The translations under genes and the position numbers were made by a program. This document shows positions 46,925 to 55,000 of a DNA stretch of 64,000 nucleotides, one piece after another (positions within the stretch are counted from its first letter, which is position 1; every line of letters starts with the position of its first letter). The stretch lies in assembly GCF_014654895.1 (NCBI RefSeq), contig NZ_BNBE01000001.1, positions 2,517,001 through 2,581,000 on the forward strand, read 5' to 3'. Under the pieces are notes generated by a model. The model was given only the letters and a program-made list of their open reading frames with translations, made no database searches and had not been told where the DNA came from. The DNA comes from Streptomyces filamentosus. Lineage in GTDB: Bacteria; Actinomycetota; Actinomycetes; Streptomycetales; Streptomycetaceae.

Positions 46925-48466
46925 TCACGGCTGTGTGATCAGCCTGTGGTCCGGCTGTGAGTGTGCGGCGGCGGGGATCCTGACCGTGAAGACGGTGTGG
47001 CCGGGGGCGCTGTCGACGGCCACCTCGCCGCCGTGGGCGGTGACGACGGCCCGCACGATGGCGAGGCCGAGGCCGGTGGAGCCGGCCTGCCGGGAGCGGG
47101 AGGCGTCGCCGCGGGCGAAGCGCTCGAAGACGGCGGGGAGCAGCTCGGGCGGGATGCCGGGCCCGTCGTCCCGGACCTCCGCGACGACGGCCGCGCCCTC
47201 GTGCCGCACGGAGGCGGTGACCGTGGTCCCGGGCGGGGTGTGGGTGCGGGCGTTGGCGAGGAGGTTGAGCAGCACCTGCTGGAGCCGGGCGGCGTCGCCG
47301 CGCACGGCCGCCGGTTCGCCCTCCGCGGGCAGGTCGAGGCGCCAGTGGTGGCCGGGCCCGGCGGCGCGGGCGTCCCCGACGGCGTCCACGGCCAGCGGGA
47401 CGAGGTCGGTGGTCTCGTGCGCGAGGGGGCGGCCCGCGTCGAGCCGGGCGAGCAGCAGCAGGTCCTCGACGAGACCGGTCATCCGGGTGGCCTCGGACTC
47501 GATCCGGCCGAGCGCGTGCCGGGTGTCGGGGCCGCACTCCTCCCGTCCGCGCCGGGTCAGTTCGGCGTAGCCGCGGATGGAGGCGAGGGGGGTGCGCAGC
47601 TCGTGGCTGGCGTCGGCGACGAACTGCCGGACCCTGGTCTCGCTCTGCTGGCGGGCGTCGAGGGCCGCGTGGACGTGGTCGAGCATCCGGTTGAGCGCGG
47701 CGCCGACCTGCCCGACCTCGGTCCGCGGGTCGGCCTCGGCCTCCGGGACGCGCTGGTGGAGCGCCACCTCGCCGCTGTGCAGCGGCAGCCGGGCGACCTG
47801 GGAGGCGGTGGCGGCGACCCGGCGCAGCGGGCGCAGCGCGATCCGCACGAGCGCCGTCCCGGCGAGGGAGGCGGCGGCGAGGGAGGCGACGGTGAGGCTC
47901 AGTTCGACCAGGACGAGGGTGGAGAGGGCGCTCTCGACCTCGGCGAGGGGGATGCCGACGAGGGTGCTGCCGTGGATGCCCTCCGCGTAGACGACCCGGT
48001 ACGGGCCGAGGCCGCCGGGCAGTTCGACGGTGTGGGGCCGGAAGTCGCGGGGCACGGCGGCGAGCGCCTTCCGCTGCGCCGCGTCCAGTTCCTCGACCGG
48101 GAAGCGGGGCCGGTCGCCCGTGGTGCTGTCGACGGTCTCCGTCGAGTACCCCGCCTCGCTGACCTCCGTGCCGTCGACGGCGGCGCCGAGCGTGCCGATC
48201 GGGGAGCCCGGGTCGCCGAGGAAGGCGAGCGGGGGACGGCCCTGGCCCGCGCCGAACCCGGGCGGCGCGACCGGCGGCCCGGCGGCCCGCTGGGCGAGCC
48301 CGGTGAGCTGCTCGTCGGCGCGGTCGTAGAGGTAGGAGCGGTACGCGATGGTGGTGACCGTGCCGATGACGGCCGCGACGACCGCGATCAGCGCGACGGC
48401 GGAGACCACCAGCCGGGTCCGCAGCGACCACGGCCGCCGGGACCTGCTCCGAGGACGGAGGCGCAC
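46925..48466 (-). CDS. HAMP-domain sensor histidine kinase
   Basis: 513 residues. It has an N-terminal helix (LVVSAVALIAVVAAVIGTVTTIAY), an extracytoplasmic domain of about 140 residues, a second helix (about 180-205), HAMP, a HisKA box (FVADASHELRTPLASI) and an HATPase (N-box NLLANARTHTPP, G1 DDGPGIPPE, G2 GLGLAIV). It is the likely partner of the OmpR-type regulator that precedes it on the minus strand and probably senses an envelope signal. Confidence 0.93.
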   Translation of the reverse strand: MRLRPRSRSRRPWSLRTRLVVSAVALIAVVAAVIGTVTTIAYRSYLYDRADEQLTGLAQRAAGPPVAPPGFGAGQGRPPLAFLGDPGSPIGTLGAAVDGTEVSEAGYSTETVDSTTGDRPRFPVEELDAAQRKALAAVPRDFRPHTVELPGGLGPYRVVYAEGIHGSTLVGIPLAEVESALSTLVLVELSLTVASLAAASLAGTALVRIALRPLRRVAATASQVARLPLHSGEVALHQRVPEAEADPRTEVGQVGAALNRMLDHVHAALDARQQSETRVRQFVADASHELRTPLASIRGYAELTRRGREECGPDTRHALGRIESEATRMTGLVEDLLLLARLDAGRPLAHETTDLVPLAVDAVGDARAAGPGHHWRLDLPAEGEPAAVRGDAARLQQVLLNLLANARTHTPPGTTVTASVRHEGAAVVAEVRDDGPGIPPELLPAVFERFARGDASRSRQAGSTGLGLAIVRAVVTAHGGEVAVDSAPGHTVFTVRIPAAAHSQPDHRLITQP

Positions 48467-48471
48467 GGGGG

Positions 48472-49227
48472 CTACTCCCCCGGCTTGATGAGGTAGCCGG
48501 CCCCCCGCCGGGTGTGGATCATCGGCGCGCGCCCGGCGTCGATCTTCCGCCGCAGGTAGGAGATGTAGAGCTCGACGACGTTGGCCTGGCCGCCGAAGTC
48601 GTAGGACCAGACCCGGTCGAGGATCTGCGCCTTGCTGAGCACCCGGCGCGGGTTGCGCATGAGGTAGCGCAGCAGCTCGAACTCGGTGGCCGTGAGGTGG
48701 ATGGATTCGCCGCCCCGGGTGACCTCGTGGCTGTCCTCGTCGAGGGTGAGGTCGCCGACCACGAGCACCGACTCGCTGCGGGCCTGCGCGGCGCCGGAGC
48801 GGCGGATCAGGCCGCGCAGCCGGGCGACGACCTCCTCCAGGCTGAACGGCTTGGTGACGTAGTCGTCGCCGCCGGCGGTGAGTCCCGCGATCCGGTCCTC
48901 GACGGCGTCCTTCGCCGTCAGGAAGAGGACCGGGACCTCGGGCAGTTCGCGCCGGATCGAGCCGAGCAGGCTGAGCCCGTCGACGTCCGGGAGCATGATG
49001 TCCAGGATCACGACGTCGGGCCGGAACTCCCGCACGGCCCGCAGGGCACCGGCGCCGTCCCCGGCGCTGCGGACCTGCCAGCCCTCGTAGCGCAGGGCCA
49101 TGGAGAGCAGTTCGGAGAGGGACGCCTCGTCGTCGACGACGAGGACGCGGACGGCGGTGCCGTCGGCACGGAGCAGATCGGCGCGGGTGCCGCGGCGGGC
49201 TGAAGTGCTGCGAGTGGTGACGGTCAT
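48472..49227 (-). CDS. Response regulator, OmpR/PhoB family
   Basis: 251 residues. The receiver domain (VRVLVVDDEASLSELLSMAL, phospho-acceptor in VVILDIMLPDVDG, Lys in YVTKPFSLEE) is followed by a winged helix (HLTATEFELLRYLMRNPRRVLSKAQILDRVW and VVELYISYLRRKI). The ATG at 49227 gives the normal length; an upstream ATG at 49302 would read through the parS region. The kinase gene follows 5 bases later, so the two are co-translated. It probably controls the downstream glycosyltransferase genes. Confidence 0.93.
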   Translation of the reverse strand: MTVTTRSTSARRGTRADLLRADGTAVRVLVVDDEASLSELLSMALRYEGWQVRSAGDGAGALRAVREFRPDVVILDIMLPDVDGLSLLGSIRRELPEVPVLFLTAKDAVEDRIAGLTAGGDDYVTKPFSLEEVVARLRGLIRRSGAAQARSESVLVVGDLTLDEDSHEVTRGGESIHLTATEFELLRYLMRNPRRVLSKAQILDRVWSYDFGGQANVVELYISYLRRKIDAGRAPMIHTRRGAGYLIKPGE

Positions 49228-49302
49228 GGGCCCACGCTCGCCGTCGCCGCTGAGATCCCTCTTTCGCTTTCCTGTGAATTCCCTGAGAAAGCGGAGGGTC
49301 AC

Positions 49303-49318
49303 TGTTTCACGTGAAACG
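49303..49318. promoter_or_regulatory. parS-like ParB-binding site 1
   Basis: GTTTCACGTGAAAC at 49304-49317 is the perfect palindromic parS core, here in the divergent gap between the regulator gene and the amidohydrolase gene. Confidence 0.88.
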
Positions 49319-49323
49319 GCTAC

Positions 49324-50259
49324 TCACTGTTTCACGTGAAACATGGCGGCTCCGTTGTCGTGGAGGACGGCCCGGAGCCAGTCGTCGCCCAGCCCGAGCC
49401 GTTCGAGGGCGTGGAGCTGGTGGACGTAGGGGTACGGGATGTTCGGGAAGTCGGAGCCGAGGAGGATCCGGTCCTGGAGGCCGAGCAGCCGTGCGCGGGC
49501 CTCGCGGGGGAAGGGCGCGAGCCGTTCGGCGAAGTCCGTGAACGTCATGGTGGTGTCCAGGCACACGCCCTCGTACCGCTCGGCGAGCCCGAGGAAGTCC
49601 TCGTACTCCGGCATGCCCAGGTGGGCGACGATCATCCGCAGCCGCGGGTGCCGGGCGAGCAGCGCCCCGGCCGGTCCGGGGCCGGTGAAGGCACCGGGCG
49701 CGGGTCCGGAGCCGCAGTGGACGACGGCCGGCGTCCCGCTCTCGGCGAGCAGGCCCCACACCTCGTCGAGCAGCGGGTCGTTCGGGTCGAAGCCGCCGAC
49801 CTGGACGTGCACCTTGAAGACCCGGGCGCCGGCGTCGAGGGCCTGCCGGACGTACCCGGCGGCCCCGGGCTCGGGGAAGAAGGTCGCGGTGTGCAGGCAG
49901 TCGGGCGTCCGGGCCGCGAAGTCCGCCGCCCAGGAGTTGAGCCAGGCGCCCATGCCGGGCTTGTGGGGGTAGAGCATCGAGGTGAAGGCGAGCACGCCGA
50001 ACCCGCGCAGCAGCTCGACCCGCCGGTCCTCCTCCTCCCGGTAGGTGATGGGCCAGGGCTGCCCGAGCAGCGGCCCGACGGCGTCGAAGTACGCCCAGAC
50101 CTTGTCGAGGACGTTCTGCGGCATGAAGTGCGTGTGGACGTCGACGAGTCCGGGCAGTCCGAGCCGGGCGACGAGCGCCCGCACGGCCTCGCTCCCCTCC
50201 GACGCGCTCCCGCCCTGGACGCTCTCACTCCCGCCCGGGACGCTCTCACTCCCGCTCAA
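49324..50259 (-). CDS. Amidohydrolase-2 family protein
   Basis: 311 residues, TIM-barrel metal-dependent hydrolase (ACMSD-like). It has VDVHTHFMP with two metal histidines, VFKVHVQVGGFDPND, VVHCGSGP, MIVAHLGMPEYEDF and the late LLGSDFPNIPY aspartate. Substrate unknown. The TTG start at 50259 has a poor ribosome site and the first 20 residues are repeats of GGSESV, so initiation further in, such as a GTG before RALVARLGLPGLVDVH, is possible. It overlaps the end of the ABM gene by 14 bases and is probably co-translated with it. Confidence 0.85.
   Translation of the reverse strand: MSGSESVPGGSESVQGGSASEGSEAVRALVARLGLPGLVDVHTHFMPQNVLDKVWAYFDAVGPLLGQPWPITYREEEDRRVELLRGFGVLAFTSMLYPHKPGMGAWLNSWAADFAARTPDCLHTATFFPEPGAAGYVRQALDAGARVFKVHVQVGGFDPNDPLLDEVWGLLAESGTPAVVHCGSGPAPGAFTGPGPAGALLARHPRLRMIVAHLGMPEYEDFLGLAERYEGVCLDTTMTFTDFAERLAPFPREARARLLGLQDRILLGSDFPNIPYPYVHQLHALERLGLGDDWLRAVLHDNGAAMFHVKQ
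49328..49343. promoter_or_regulatory. parS-like ParB-binding site 2
   Basis: TGTTTCACGTGAAACA is a perfect 16-bp palindrome 25 bp from the first. It overlaps the last five codons (FHVKQ) of the amidohydrolase gene. Confidence 0.9.
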
Positions 50260-50581
50260 AGCCGTAACTCCGCTCGACCTTCCCGATGTGGACGCTGTAC
50301 GCCTCGTACCAGTGCTCCCGGCCGTGTGCCTTCGCCGCCGCGTGCGCGGTGTCGAGCCGCCAGGCGTCGAGCGCCTCCAGGTCGCGGAAGTAGGCGACGG
50401 TGATGCCGATGCCGCCGGGCGTGCGGGCGGCCTCGTAACCGAGGAAGCCGGGTATCCGCACGACGCGGTCGCGCAGTTCGGCGGCGGTCTCGGCGTACCC
50501 CTCGGGGGCGTCGGGCCGCAGGGAGGTGAAGACGGCCGTGTAGTAAGGGGGTTCGAGGCCGGACACCAGTTTCTGAGTCAT
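50246..50581 (-). CDS. ABM-domain (antibiotic biosynthesis monooxygenase-like) protein
   Basis: 111 residues. AVFTSLRPDAPEGYAETAAELRDRVVRIPGFLGYEAARTPGGIGITVAYFRDLEALDAWRLD matches the dimeric ABM/DUF ferredoxin-like barrel. The family includes quinone monooxygenases, but many are unassigned. The start is at the ATG at 50581, with CGAGGGTGATCAC upstream. It is followed by the amidohydrolase gene in an overlapping arrangement, which suggests related functions. Confidence 0.82.
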   Translation of the reverse strand: MTQKLVSGLEPPYYTAVFTSLRPDAPEGYAETAAELRDRVVRIPGFLGYEAARTPGGIGITVAYFRDLEALDAWRLDTAHAAAKAHGREHWYEAYSVHIGKVERSYGFERE

Positions 50582-50730
50582 GTGATCACCCTCGCCGGGC
50601 GGGGCGCGCGGTGTCCACGGCCGAAGGCAAAGGGATCCAAGACTTTACGAAGCCACCCCGCCGGGAACAGCCCTCCCACCTTTCCGGGAACAGTCCTTCC
50701 CGGTCGGCCGGAACCGCCCTCCCCGACCGG

Positions 50731-51618
50731 TCAGAACAGCCCCTCCTGACCGGTCCGCGCGTCCGCCTCCCGGGGCGCGGGGGCGACGGGCACGCTCCAG
50801 GGGTCGTCCTCCGCGGCCCTTTCCAGTCCCCAGCCCGCGAGCAGCCGCCCGTCGAGGACGAGGTGGCGGCCGCCGGGGTCGCGCAGGTGCAGATCGGGTC
50901 CGGCGGCGGCGAGCACCCGCCCGGTGACGGTCCCGCCGTCGACGAGTCCGGTGACGGTCCCGTCGAGCGCGGGCAGCTCCCCGAGACCGAAGGCGTCCCC
51001 GTGGTCGTACGCGGCGAACGGCAGCGCCTCCAGGGTCTCGCCCCAGCCGCCGACGCCCAGGGCCCGCCCGTACAGCTCCTCGATCTCGCCGCGCCGGGCG
51101 GCGGCGTCCGGCGGGGCGACCCGCAGGGCCCGCTTCCGCTCGTACGGCACCCGGTCGGGCACGCCGAGCGCCTGCCGCAGCACCTCCTCCGTCCGCCGGG
51201 CCGCCATCAGGGGTCCCCGGCCGAGCCAGCAGAAGGCGACGGCCCCCTGTTCGAGCAGCCGGACGGAGCCCCGGTGCTCCCCGGTGATGCCGACCTTGAC
51301 CGTGCCGGGCCCGAACCAGGCGAGGTAGACCCGGTAGGGCCGGGGGTCGTCGGCGAAGGTGTCGGCGGCGACGGAGTGGGCCCGGTCGAGCCGCGCGCAC
51401 CCGGGGCACAGCCCGCCGGTGGACCGCTCCGGCACGGCGGCCCCGGTGGGGCAGGGGTTTTCCCGCACCCCCGCGCAGGCCCGCCCGCCGACGGCCCGGA
51501 GGGCGAGCGGACGCCCGTACGCCACGGGGCTGACCCGGCCGCCCCACCACCGGAGCCCGGGCGCGCCCCCGGCCCATCCGATCCCACCGCTGCGCCACAC
51601 GGAGCGCCCACCTCCCAC
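50731..51618 (-). CDS. DUF2797 domain protein
   Basis: 295 residues. The YRVYLAWFGPGTVKVGITGEHRGSVRLLEQGAVAFCWLGRG region is the DUF2797 core. Cysteines near 48-75 (ACAGVRENPCP...GLCPGCARL) may bind zinc. Function unknown. The start is not certain: the first 30 residues are Gly/Trp-rich and a later GTG (VSPVAYGRPLALRAVGG) is also possible. It is a single minus-strand gene. Confidence 0.78.
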   Translation of the reverse strand: MGGGRSVWRSGGIGWAGGAPGLRWWGGRVSPVAYGRPLALRAVGGRACAGVRENPCPTGAAVPERSTGGLCPGCARLDRAHSVAADTFADDPRPYRVYLAWFGPGTVKVGITGEHRGSVRLLEQGAVAFCWLGRGPLMAARRTEEVLRQALGVPDRVPYERKRALRVAPPDAAARRGEIEELYGRALGVGGWGETLEALPFAAYDHGDAFGLGELPALDGTVTGLVDGGTVTGRVLAAAGPDLHLRDPGGRHLVLDGRLLAGWGLERAAEDDPWSVPVAPAPREADARTGQEGLF

Positions 51619-51670
51619 GTCCCCGTCCTCTCCCCCATCCTCCCCCTCCTCCCCCTCGGGCGGGCGCGTG

Positions 51671-52498
51671 TCAGGGGAGGACGTAGATCCTGGTGCCGTC
51701 CGGGCGGGGGTGGCCGACCTCGCGCATGCAGCCGCGCTCGATGAGCAGCCGGACGCAGTCGCGGACCCGGTCGCCGGAGAGGCCGGTGCGCCGGGTGACG
51801 TCCTGGGGGCGGCAGCGGACGCCGCCGCGGATCAGGGCGGGGGCGAGGAAGCTGGCGACGGCCCGCATGTCGCCGCTGATCTCCCAGGACTCGACGAGTT
51901 CCTGCGCGCTGAGCGTCGGGGCCCCTCCGGCGCCGCGCTGGCGGGGCACGGCGAACGAGCGCTCAAGGGAGTCGGCGACCCTTGAGAGGCTCCGCCGCGT
52001 CTCCCGCAGCAGTTCCGCGTACTCGGCGAGGTCGGCCTCCTCCTCGTCGAACCGGCCCTCCAGCCGGACGAGGACGTCGACGAGCTCGGGCGGCAGCACG
52101 AACCCGCCGTGCGCGGGCGCCGGTTCGAGTCCGTAGCCGCCGTGCCGCTGCACCTCGGCCACCAGCTCGCCCACCCAGGCCCGGAACGGCCCGGCCTCGG
52201 GGGAGCGGCAGGCGGTGACGAGCTGCACGAGCCCGGCGAGGCTCACCATGCGGGCGGTGCCGCGGATGCCGCTGCGCGCGAGTATCTCCGCGTCGGGGGC
52301 CAGTTCGCGGGCCGGTGCCAGGCACCAGACCGGCAGCGTCACGGTCCTCAGCGCCTCGCGCGGCCCCGCGTACCCGAGCCGCCGGGCCACGTCCACGAGG
52401 GGGAACCAGTGCGCCCCGTCGACGGCGGTCAGTCGCCTCAACGCGCCCCCGGCGGCGGCCCGTACGAAGTCATCGATGTCGATCGCGTCCACGATCAT
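51671..52498 (-). CDS. BRO-N (phage antirepressor-like) domain protein
   Basis: 275 residues from the ATG at 52498, with GGTGGAGG upstream. The N-terminal 115 residues have the BRO-N/antirepressor pattern (HWFPLVDVARRLGYAGPREALR, VSLAGLVQLVTACRSPEAGPFRAWVGELVAEVQRHGGY). The C-terminal half has a coiled stretch and a winged-helix-like end (DVTRRTGLSGDRVRDCVRLLIERGCM). Such proteins are usually phage-encoded; here it is in the chromosome next to an attachment site. The role is unknown. Confidence 0.78.
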   Translation of the reverse strand: MIVDAIDIDDFVRAAAGGALRRLTAVDGAHWFPLVDVARRLGYAGPREALRTVTLPVWCLAPARELAPDAEILARSGIRGTARMVSLAGLVQLVTACRSPEAGPFRAWVGELVAEVQRHGGYGLEPAPAHGGFVLPPELVDVLVRLEGRFDEEEADLAEYAELLRETRRSLSRVADSLERSFAVPRQRGAGGAPTLSAQELVESWEISGDMRAVASFLAPALIRGGVRCRPQDVTRRTGLSGDRVRDCVRLLIERGCMREVGHPRPDGTRIYVLP

Positions 52499-52571
52499 CA
52501 CCTCCACCGCGCACGTTAGGCCGAAGGCATATTCAAATGACATGCACATCGGACGGGTTCACCCAAAAGGG

Positions 52572-52599
52572 GAAGGCCCCGGGCAAACCCAGGGCCTTC
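52572..52599 (-). terminator. Terminator after the PH-domain gene
   Basis: GAAGGCCC/GGGCCTTC plus an inner GGG/CCC around CAAA, downstream of the minus-strand gene at 52619. Confidence 0.8.
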
Positions 52600-52618
52600 G
52601 TACGGGGTTCCGCGGTCG

Positions 52619-52984
52619 TCAGCGGGCGACGAACTGCGTGAGGATCGCCTGCACCTCGTAGATGTCCACGCCCTTGGTGAAGGTCTTGGTGACGGGCAGC
52701 GGCTGGCCCGAGATCCAGATCTTCAGCTCGGCGTCGAGGTCGAAGGTGCCGGCCGTCTCGACGGCGAAGTGCGTGATGCTGCGGTACGGGATCGAGTGGT
52801 ACTCGACCTTCTTGCCGGTGATGCCCTGCTTGTCGACGAGCACGAGCCGCCGGTCCGTGAAGAAGATGGTGTCGCGGATCAGCAGGTACGCGGCGTGCAC
52901 CTGCTCCCCCTGGCCGAGCAGCCGCGCGTAGTCCTGCTGCGCCTGCGCCGGGTCGATCGCGTGTGCGTTGCCGAAGAGCGCCAT
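52619..52984 (-). CDS. PH-domain protein (YokE-like)
   Basis: 121 residues. The bacterial PH pattern LIRDTIFFTDRRLVLVDKQGITGKKVEYHSIPYRSITHFAVETAGTFDLDAELKIWI is clear. These cytosolic proteins are widespread and their ligands are unknown. I start at the ATG at 52984 (MALFGNAHAID), with GGGTAAGGG upstream; the in-frame ATG at 52999 is less well placed. It is the last chromosomal gene before the attachment site. Confidence 0.88.
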   Translation of the reverse strand: MALFGNAHAIDPAQAQQDYARLLGQGEQVHAAYLLIRDTIFFTDRRLVLVDKQGITGKKVEYHSIPYRSITHFAVETAGTFDLDAELKIWISGQPLPVTKTFTKGVDIYEVQAILTQFVAR

Positions 52985-53081
52985 GCCCTTACCCCCCACT
53001 TTTCAGTCAAAAAGACGATCACCAGAACCTAACCCCACACCTCGCCCCCCTGGCAACGCCTCCGCGCCGCGGAACACAACG

Positions 53082-53115
53082 CGAGAGGCCCCGGACCGAT
53101 GTCCGGGGCCTCTCG
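53082..53115 (-). terminator. Terminator of the original tRNA-Arg gene
   Basis: A 15-bp perfect stem CGAGAGGCCCCGGAC around CGAT, 7 bases past the tRNA 3' end. Confidence 0.88.
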
Positions 53116-53121
53116 ACTCTG

Positions 53122-53163
53122 TGCACTCGGCAGGATTCGAACCTGCAACCTTCTGATCCGTAG
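53122..53163 (-). other. Attachment site: 3' half of tRNA-Arg(ACG)
   Basis: On the minus strand the 42 bases run from the anticodon loop CTACGGA through the T arm (GTTCGAATC) to the acceptor strand CGAGTGC and discriminator A. CCA is not encoded. Bases upstream (AGAG) do not continue a tRNA, so only the 3' half is present. This is the standard mark of site-specific integration into a tRNA gene; the complete tRNA should lie at the other end of the element. Confidence 0.88.
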
Positions 53164-53188
53164 CTCTAGCCGGATCGGTCAGCGGGGG

Positions 53189-53416
53189 TCATACGGGCCG
53201 CTCTGAGGCCCTGAAGGGGCACTGCCGGACGGGGGCGGTTGTTGGGGTTGCGGTACCGCGCTGCTGTACGCCCTCGTCCTGCTCGGCACGCTCCAAAGCC
53301 GCGATGGCCTTGCGCCGCCATCTCACGACAGCACCCGCGACACACACCCCCATCAACAGCGTTGCCACAGGTACGCCCCACATGAGGGCACCGATCAGAT
53401 AGCCGACCGATTCCAT
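53189..53416 (-). CDS. Small membrane protein of the element
   Basis: 75 residues starting MESVGYLIGALMWGVPVATLLMGVCVAGAVVRW, one long or two short membrane helices followed by a basic and polar tail. GGAGGCAGGGGG precedes the ATG. Unknown function. It is the outermost gene of the element on this side, next to the attachment site. Confidence 0.55.
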   Translation of the reverse strand: MESVGYLIGALMWGVPVATLLMGVCVAGAVVRWRRKAIAALERAEQDEGVQQRGTATPTTAPVRQCPFRASERPV

Positions 53417-53455
53417 ACGACCCCCTGCCTCCTCCGGAAACGTCCCGAAGACTTC

Positions 53456-53809
53456 CTACAGTTCCGTCCAGACGTGTGGCTCCAAGTACGCATGCCAGCC
53501 TCGAAAGAACCAGTCCGCCAAGTCCGTCAACCGCTCGATGCAGGACGCGTAGTAGTCCTCAGGCTCTGGCCTCGGGAAGTTGGGGTGGGCTGTCCACGAG
53601 GGAACCTCGGTCGCTACCTGGTAGTACCCCTCTGCCAGCCACCGCGGAAGGTGCTCAGCACCCTTCAGGTGTTCGCACACTGCACGCATGGCCTTCTCCA
53701 GCCTGGAGAAGGCATCCCGATCCCAGACGAGATCGCATCGCAGCCCCAGTAGGAAACTCCCGGGTTCGGAATGGAACTCATGCTCCAGGGTCTTCAAGGC
53801 CGCTTCCAT
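53456..53809 (-). CDS. Unknown protein, 117 residues
   Basis: It starts MEAALKTLEHEFHSEPGSFLLGLRCDLVWDRDAFSRLEKAM. It is aromatic-rich in the second half (WLAEGYYQVATEVPSW, DYYASCIERLTDLADWFFRGWHAYLEP). No family recognised. GGCAGGA lies 8 bases before the ATG; an ATG 9 bases further up is possible. It follows the GntR gene on the same strand (43 bases) and is probably in the same transcript. Confidence 0.6.
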   Translation of the reverse strand: MEAALKTLEHEFHSEPGSFLLGLRCDLVWDRDAFSRLEKAMRAVCEHLKGAEHLPRWLAEGYYQVATEVPSWTAHPNFPRPEPEDYYASCIERLTDLADWFFRGWHAYLEPHVWTEL

Positions 53810-53852
53810 GCTCGGCATCCTGCCAGCTCTCTCGGCGGTGGCACTGGCCCTG

Positions 53853-54608
53853 CTAGAGATTGATGGGGACCTCGTAGACGATCTCGCACAGCGCTGCCGG
53901 CACGACGATGTCCGCCGTCTCGACGGGCTGCCCCTGATCGCTGTAGTAGGTCCGCCGGATGTGCGTGACGAGAGCGCCCTTCTGGATACCCAGGAGCGAC
54001 GCCTCCTCGGCAGACGCCTGCCGCGGCTCCGGCTGCTCCACCGCGCGGCTGACCGTGATTCCGATCTCCGCCATGCGGCGCACGACGCCCATCCCCGCGT
54101 ACGGCCCGCCCTCGGGCAGAACCGCAAGCGTGCCGGACGTGATGCTGTACGGCTCCCAACTCGTCGACACAAGCACGGGCTTGCCGTCGGCCAAGTACTC
54201 GTACGACGTGCGCACGCAGTAGTCCGCCTCAGGAATGTTCAGACGCGCGGCGATGTCTACCGGGGCCGGCACCATCGCTTCGCTGCGGCTCTCCCAAGTC
54301 CCCTTCTTGCCGAGCGCAGCCATCTCCGCGCGGAACAGCGAGCCATCGGTGTGCTCCTGCTGCCGCGAGCGAACCATGCGCAGCCGCTCCCGCGGCTCCG
54401 CGACGTAGGTTCCGAAGCCCGCCCGCCCTTCCAGAACACCCTGCGCGATGAGCGTCTCTTGGGCCCGACGGATGACGGCCTCACCCACTCCACACTCCTG
54501 CGCCAGCTGCGCACGGGACGGCAGCCGGTCTCCCGGCGTCCATTCCTGGTCGGTGATGCGCTGTCGTAGCACGTCAGCGATGTGGAGGTACGGCGGCTGC
54601 TCACGCAT
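53853..54608 (-). CDS. GntR-family regulator with UTRA domain
   Basis: 251 residues. The winged-helix domain (YLHIADVLRQRITDQEWTPGDRLPSRAQLAQECGVGEAVIRRAQETLIAQGVLEGRAGFGTYV) is followed by a UTRA ligand domain ending VETADIVVPAALCEIVYEVPI. It is divergent from a set of small genes, with CTAG-N4-CTAG-type sites between. Related to KorSA-type regulators of actinomycete elements, though a second, more KorSA-like gene lies at 59355. Confidence 0.9.
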   Translation of the reverse strand: MREQPPYLHIADVLRQRITDQEWTPGDRLPSRAQLAQECGVGEAVIRRAQETLIAQGVLEGRAGFGTYVAEPRERLRMVRSRQQEHTDGSLFRAEMAALGKKGTWESRSEAMVPAPVDIAARLNIPEADYCVRTSYEYLADGKPVLVSTSWEPYSITSGTLAVLPEGGPYAGMGVVRRMAEIGITVSRAVEQPEPRQASAEEASLLGIQKGALVTHIRRTYYSDQGQPVETADIVVPAALCEIVYEVPINL

Positions 54609-54636
54609 ATGGAAAACCTAGACCACTACCTCTAAT

Positions 54637-54672
54637 CTAGATAACTAGCTTGCTCTTAGCTATCTAGCTTGC
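54637..54672. promoter_or_regulatory. GntR operator sites
   Basis: CTAGATAACTAG (54637-54648) and TTAGCTATCTAG (54656-54667) are 12-mers of the same form 19 bp apart, each followed by CTTGC. They lie in the AT-rich gap between two divergent genes. Confidence 0.68.
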
Positions 54673-54684
54673 GGAGGGGGTCAG

Positions 54685-54987
54685 GTGCAGCAGAGGGAAG
54701 GCCTCGCGTTATCCCCCGAGAGTCGCGTCGACCGCATGACCACCCGACTCGCCGCCCTGGGCGTCACTTCCGCCGTGACGCGCACCAAGGGCTGGATCCA
54801 CGTGGAGGGGCACGTCCCACACCTCCTCGCTCCCGAGCAATGGCAAGAGCTCCTCGCAACGCTGGCGGTGGCCGACTCATTCGGACTCGTCGACAGCAGC
54901 GCGGACGGCCGCAGCGTCTGGGCCGGAGTCAACGACAAAGCCCCCGCGACGGTGGACGCCGTCCGGGGGCACGGCCATCAGCCCTGA
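54685..54987 (+). CDS. Unknown element protein, 100 residues
   Basis: It starts from GTG (MQQREGLALSPESRVDRMTTRLAALGV) with GGAGGGGG upstream. TRTKGWIHVEGHVPHLLAPEQWQELLATLAVADSFGLVDSS reads as a small mixed alpha/beta domain. Small proteins of this kind recur in AICEs; I do not know a function. It opens a plus-strand row of six small genes with overlaps. Confidence 0.65.
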   Translation: MQQREGLALSPESRVDRMTTRLAALGVTSAVTRTKGWIHVEGHVPHLLAPEQWQELLATLAVADSFGLVDSSADGRSVWAGVNDKAPATVDAVRGHGHQP

Positions 54988-55000
54988 GGAGCTGATCAGC

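Noticed and set aside
49228..49302. Longer N-terminus of the OmpR-type regulator from an ATG at 49302
   Set aside because: It would add 25 residues that are not part of the receiver fold; the ATG at 49227 gives normal length.
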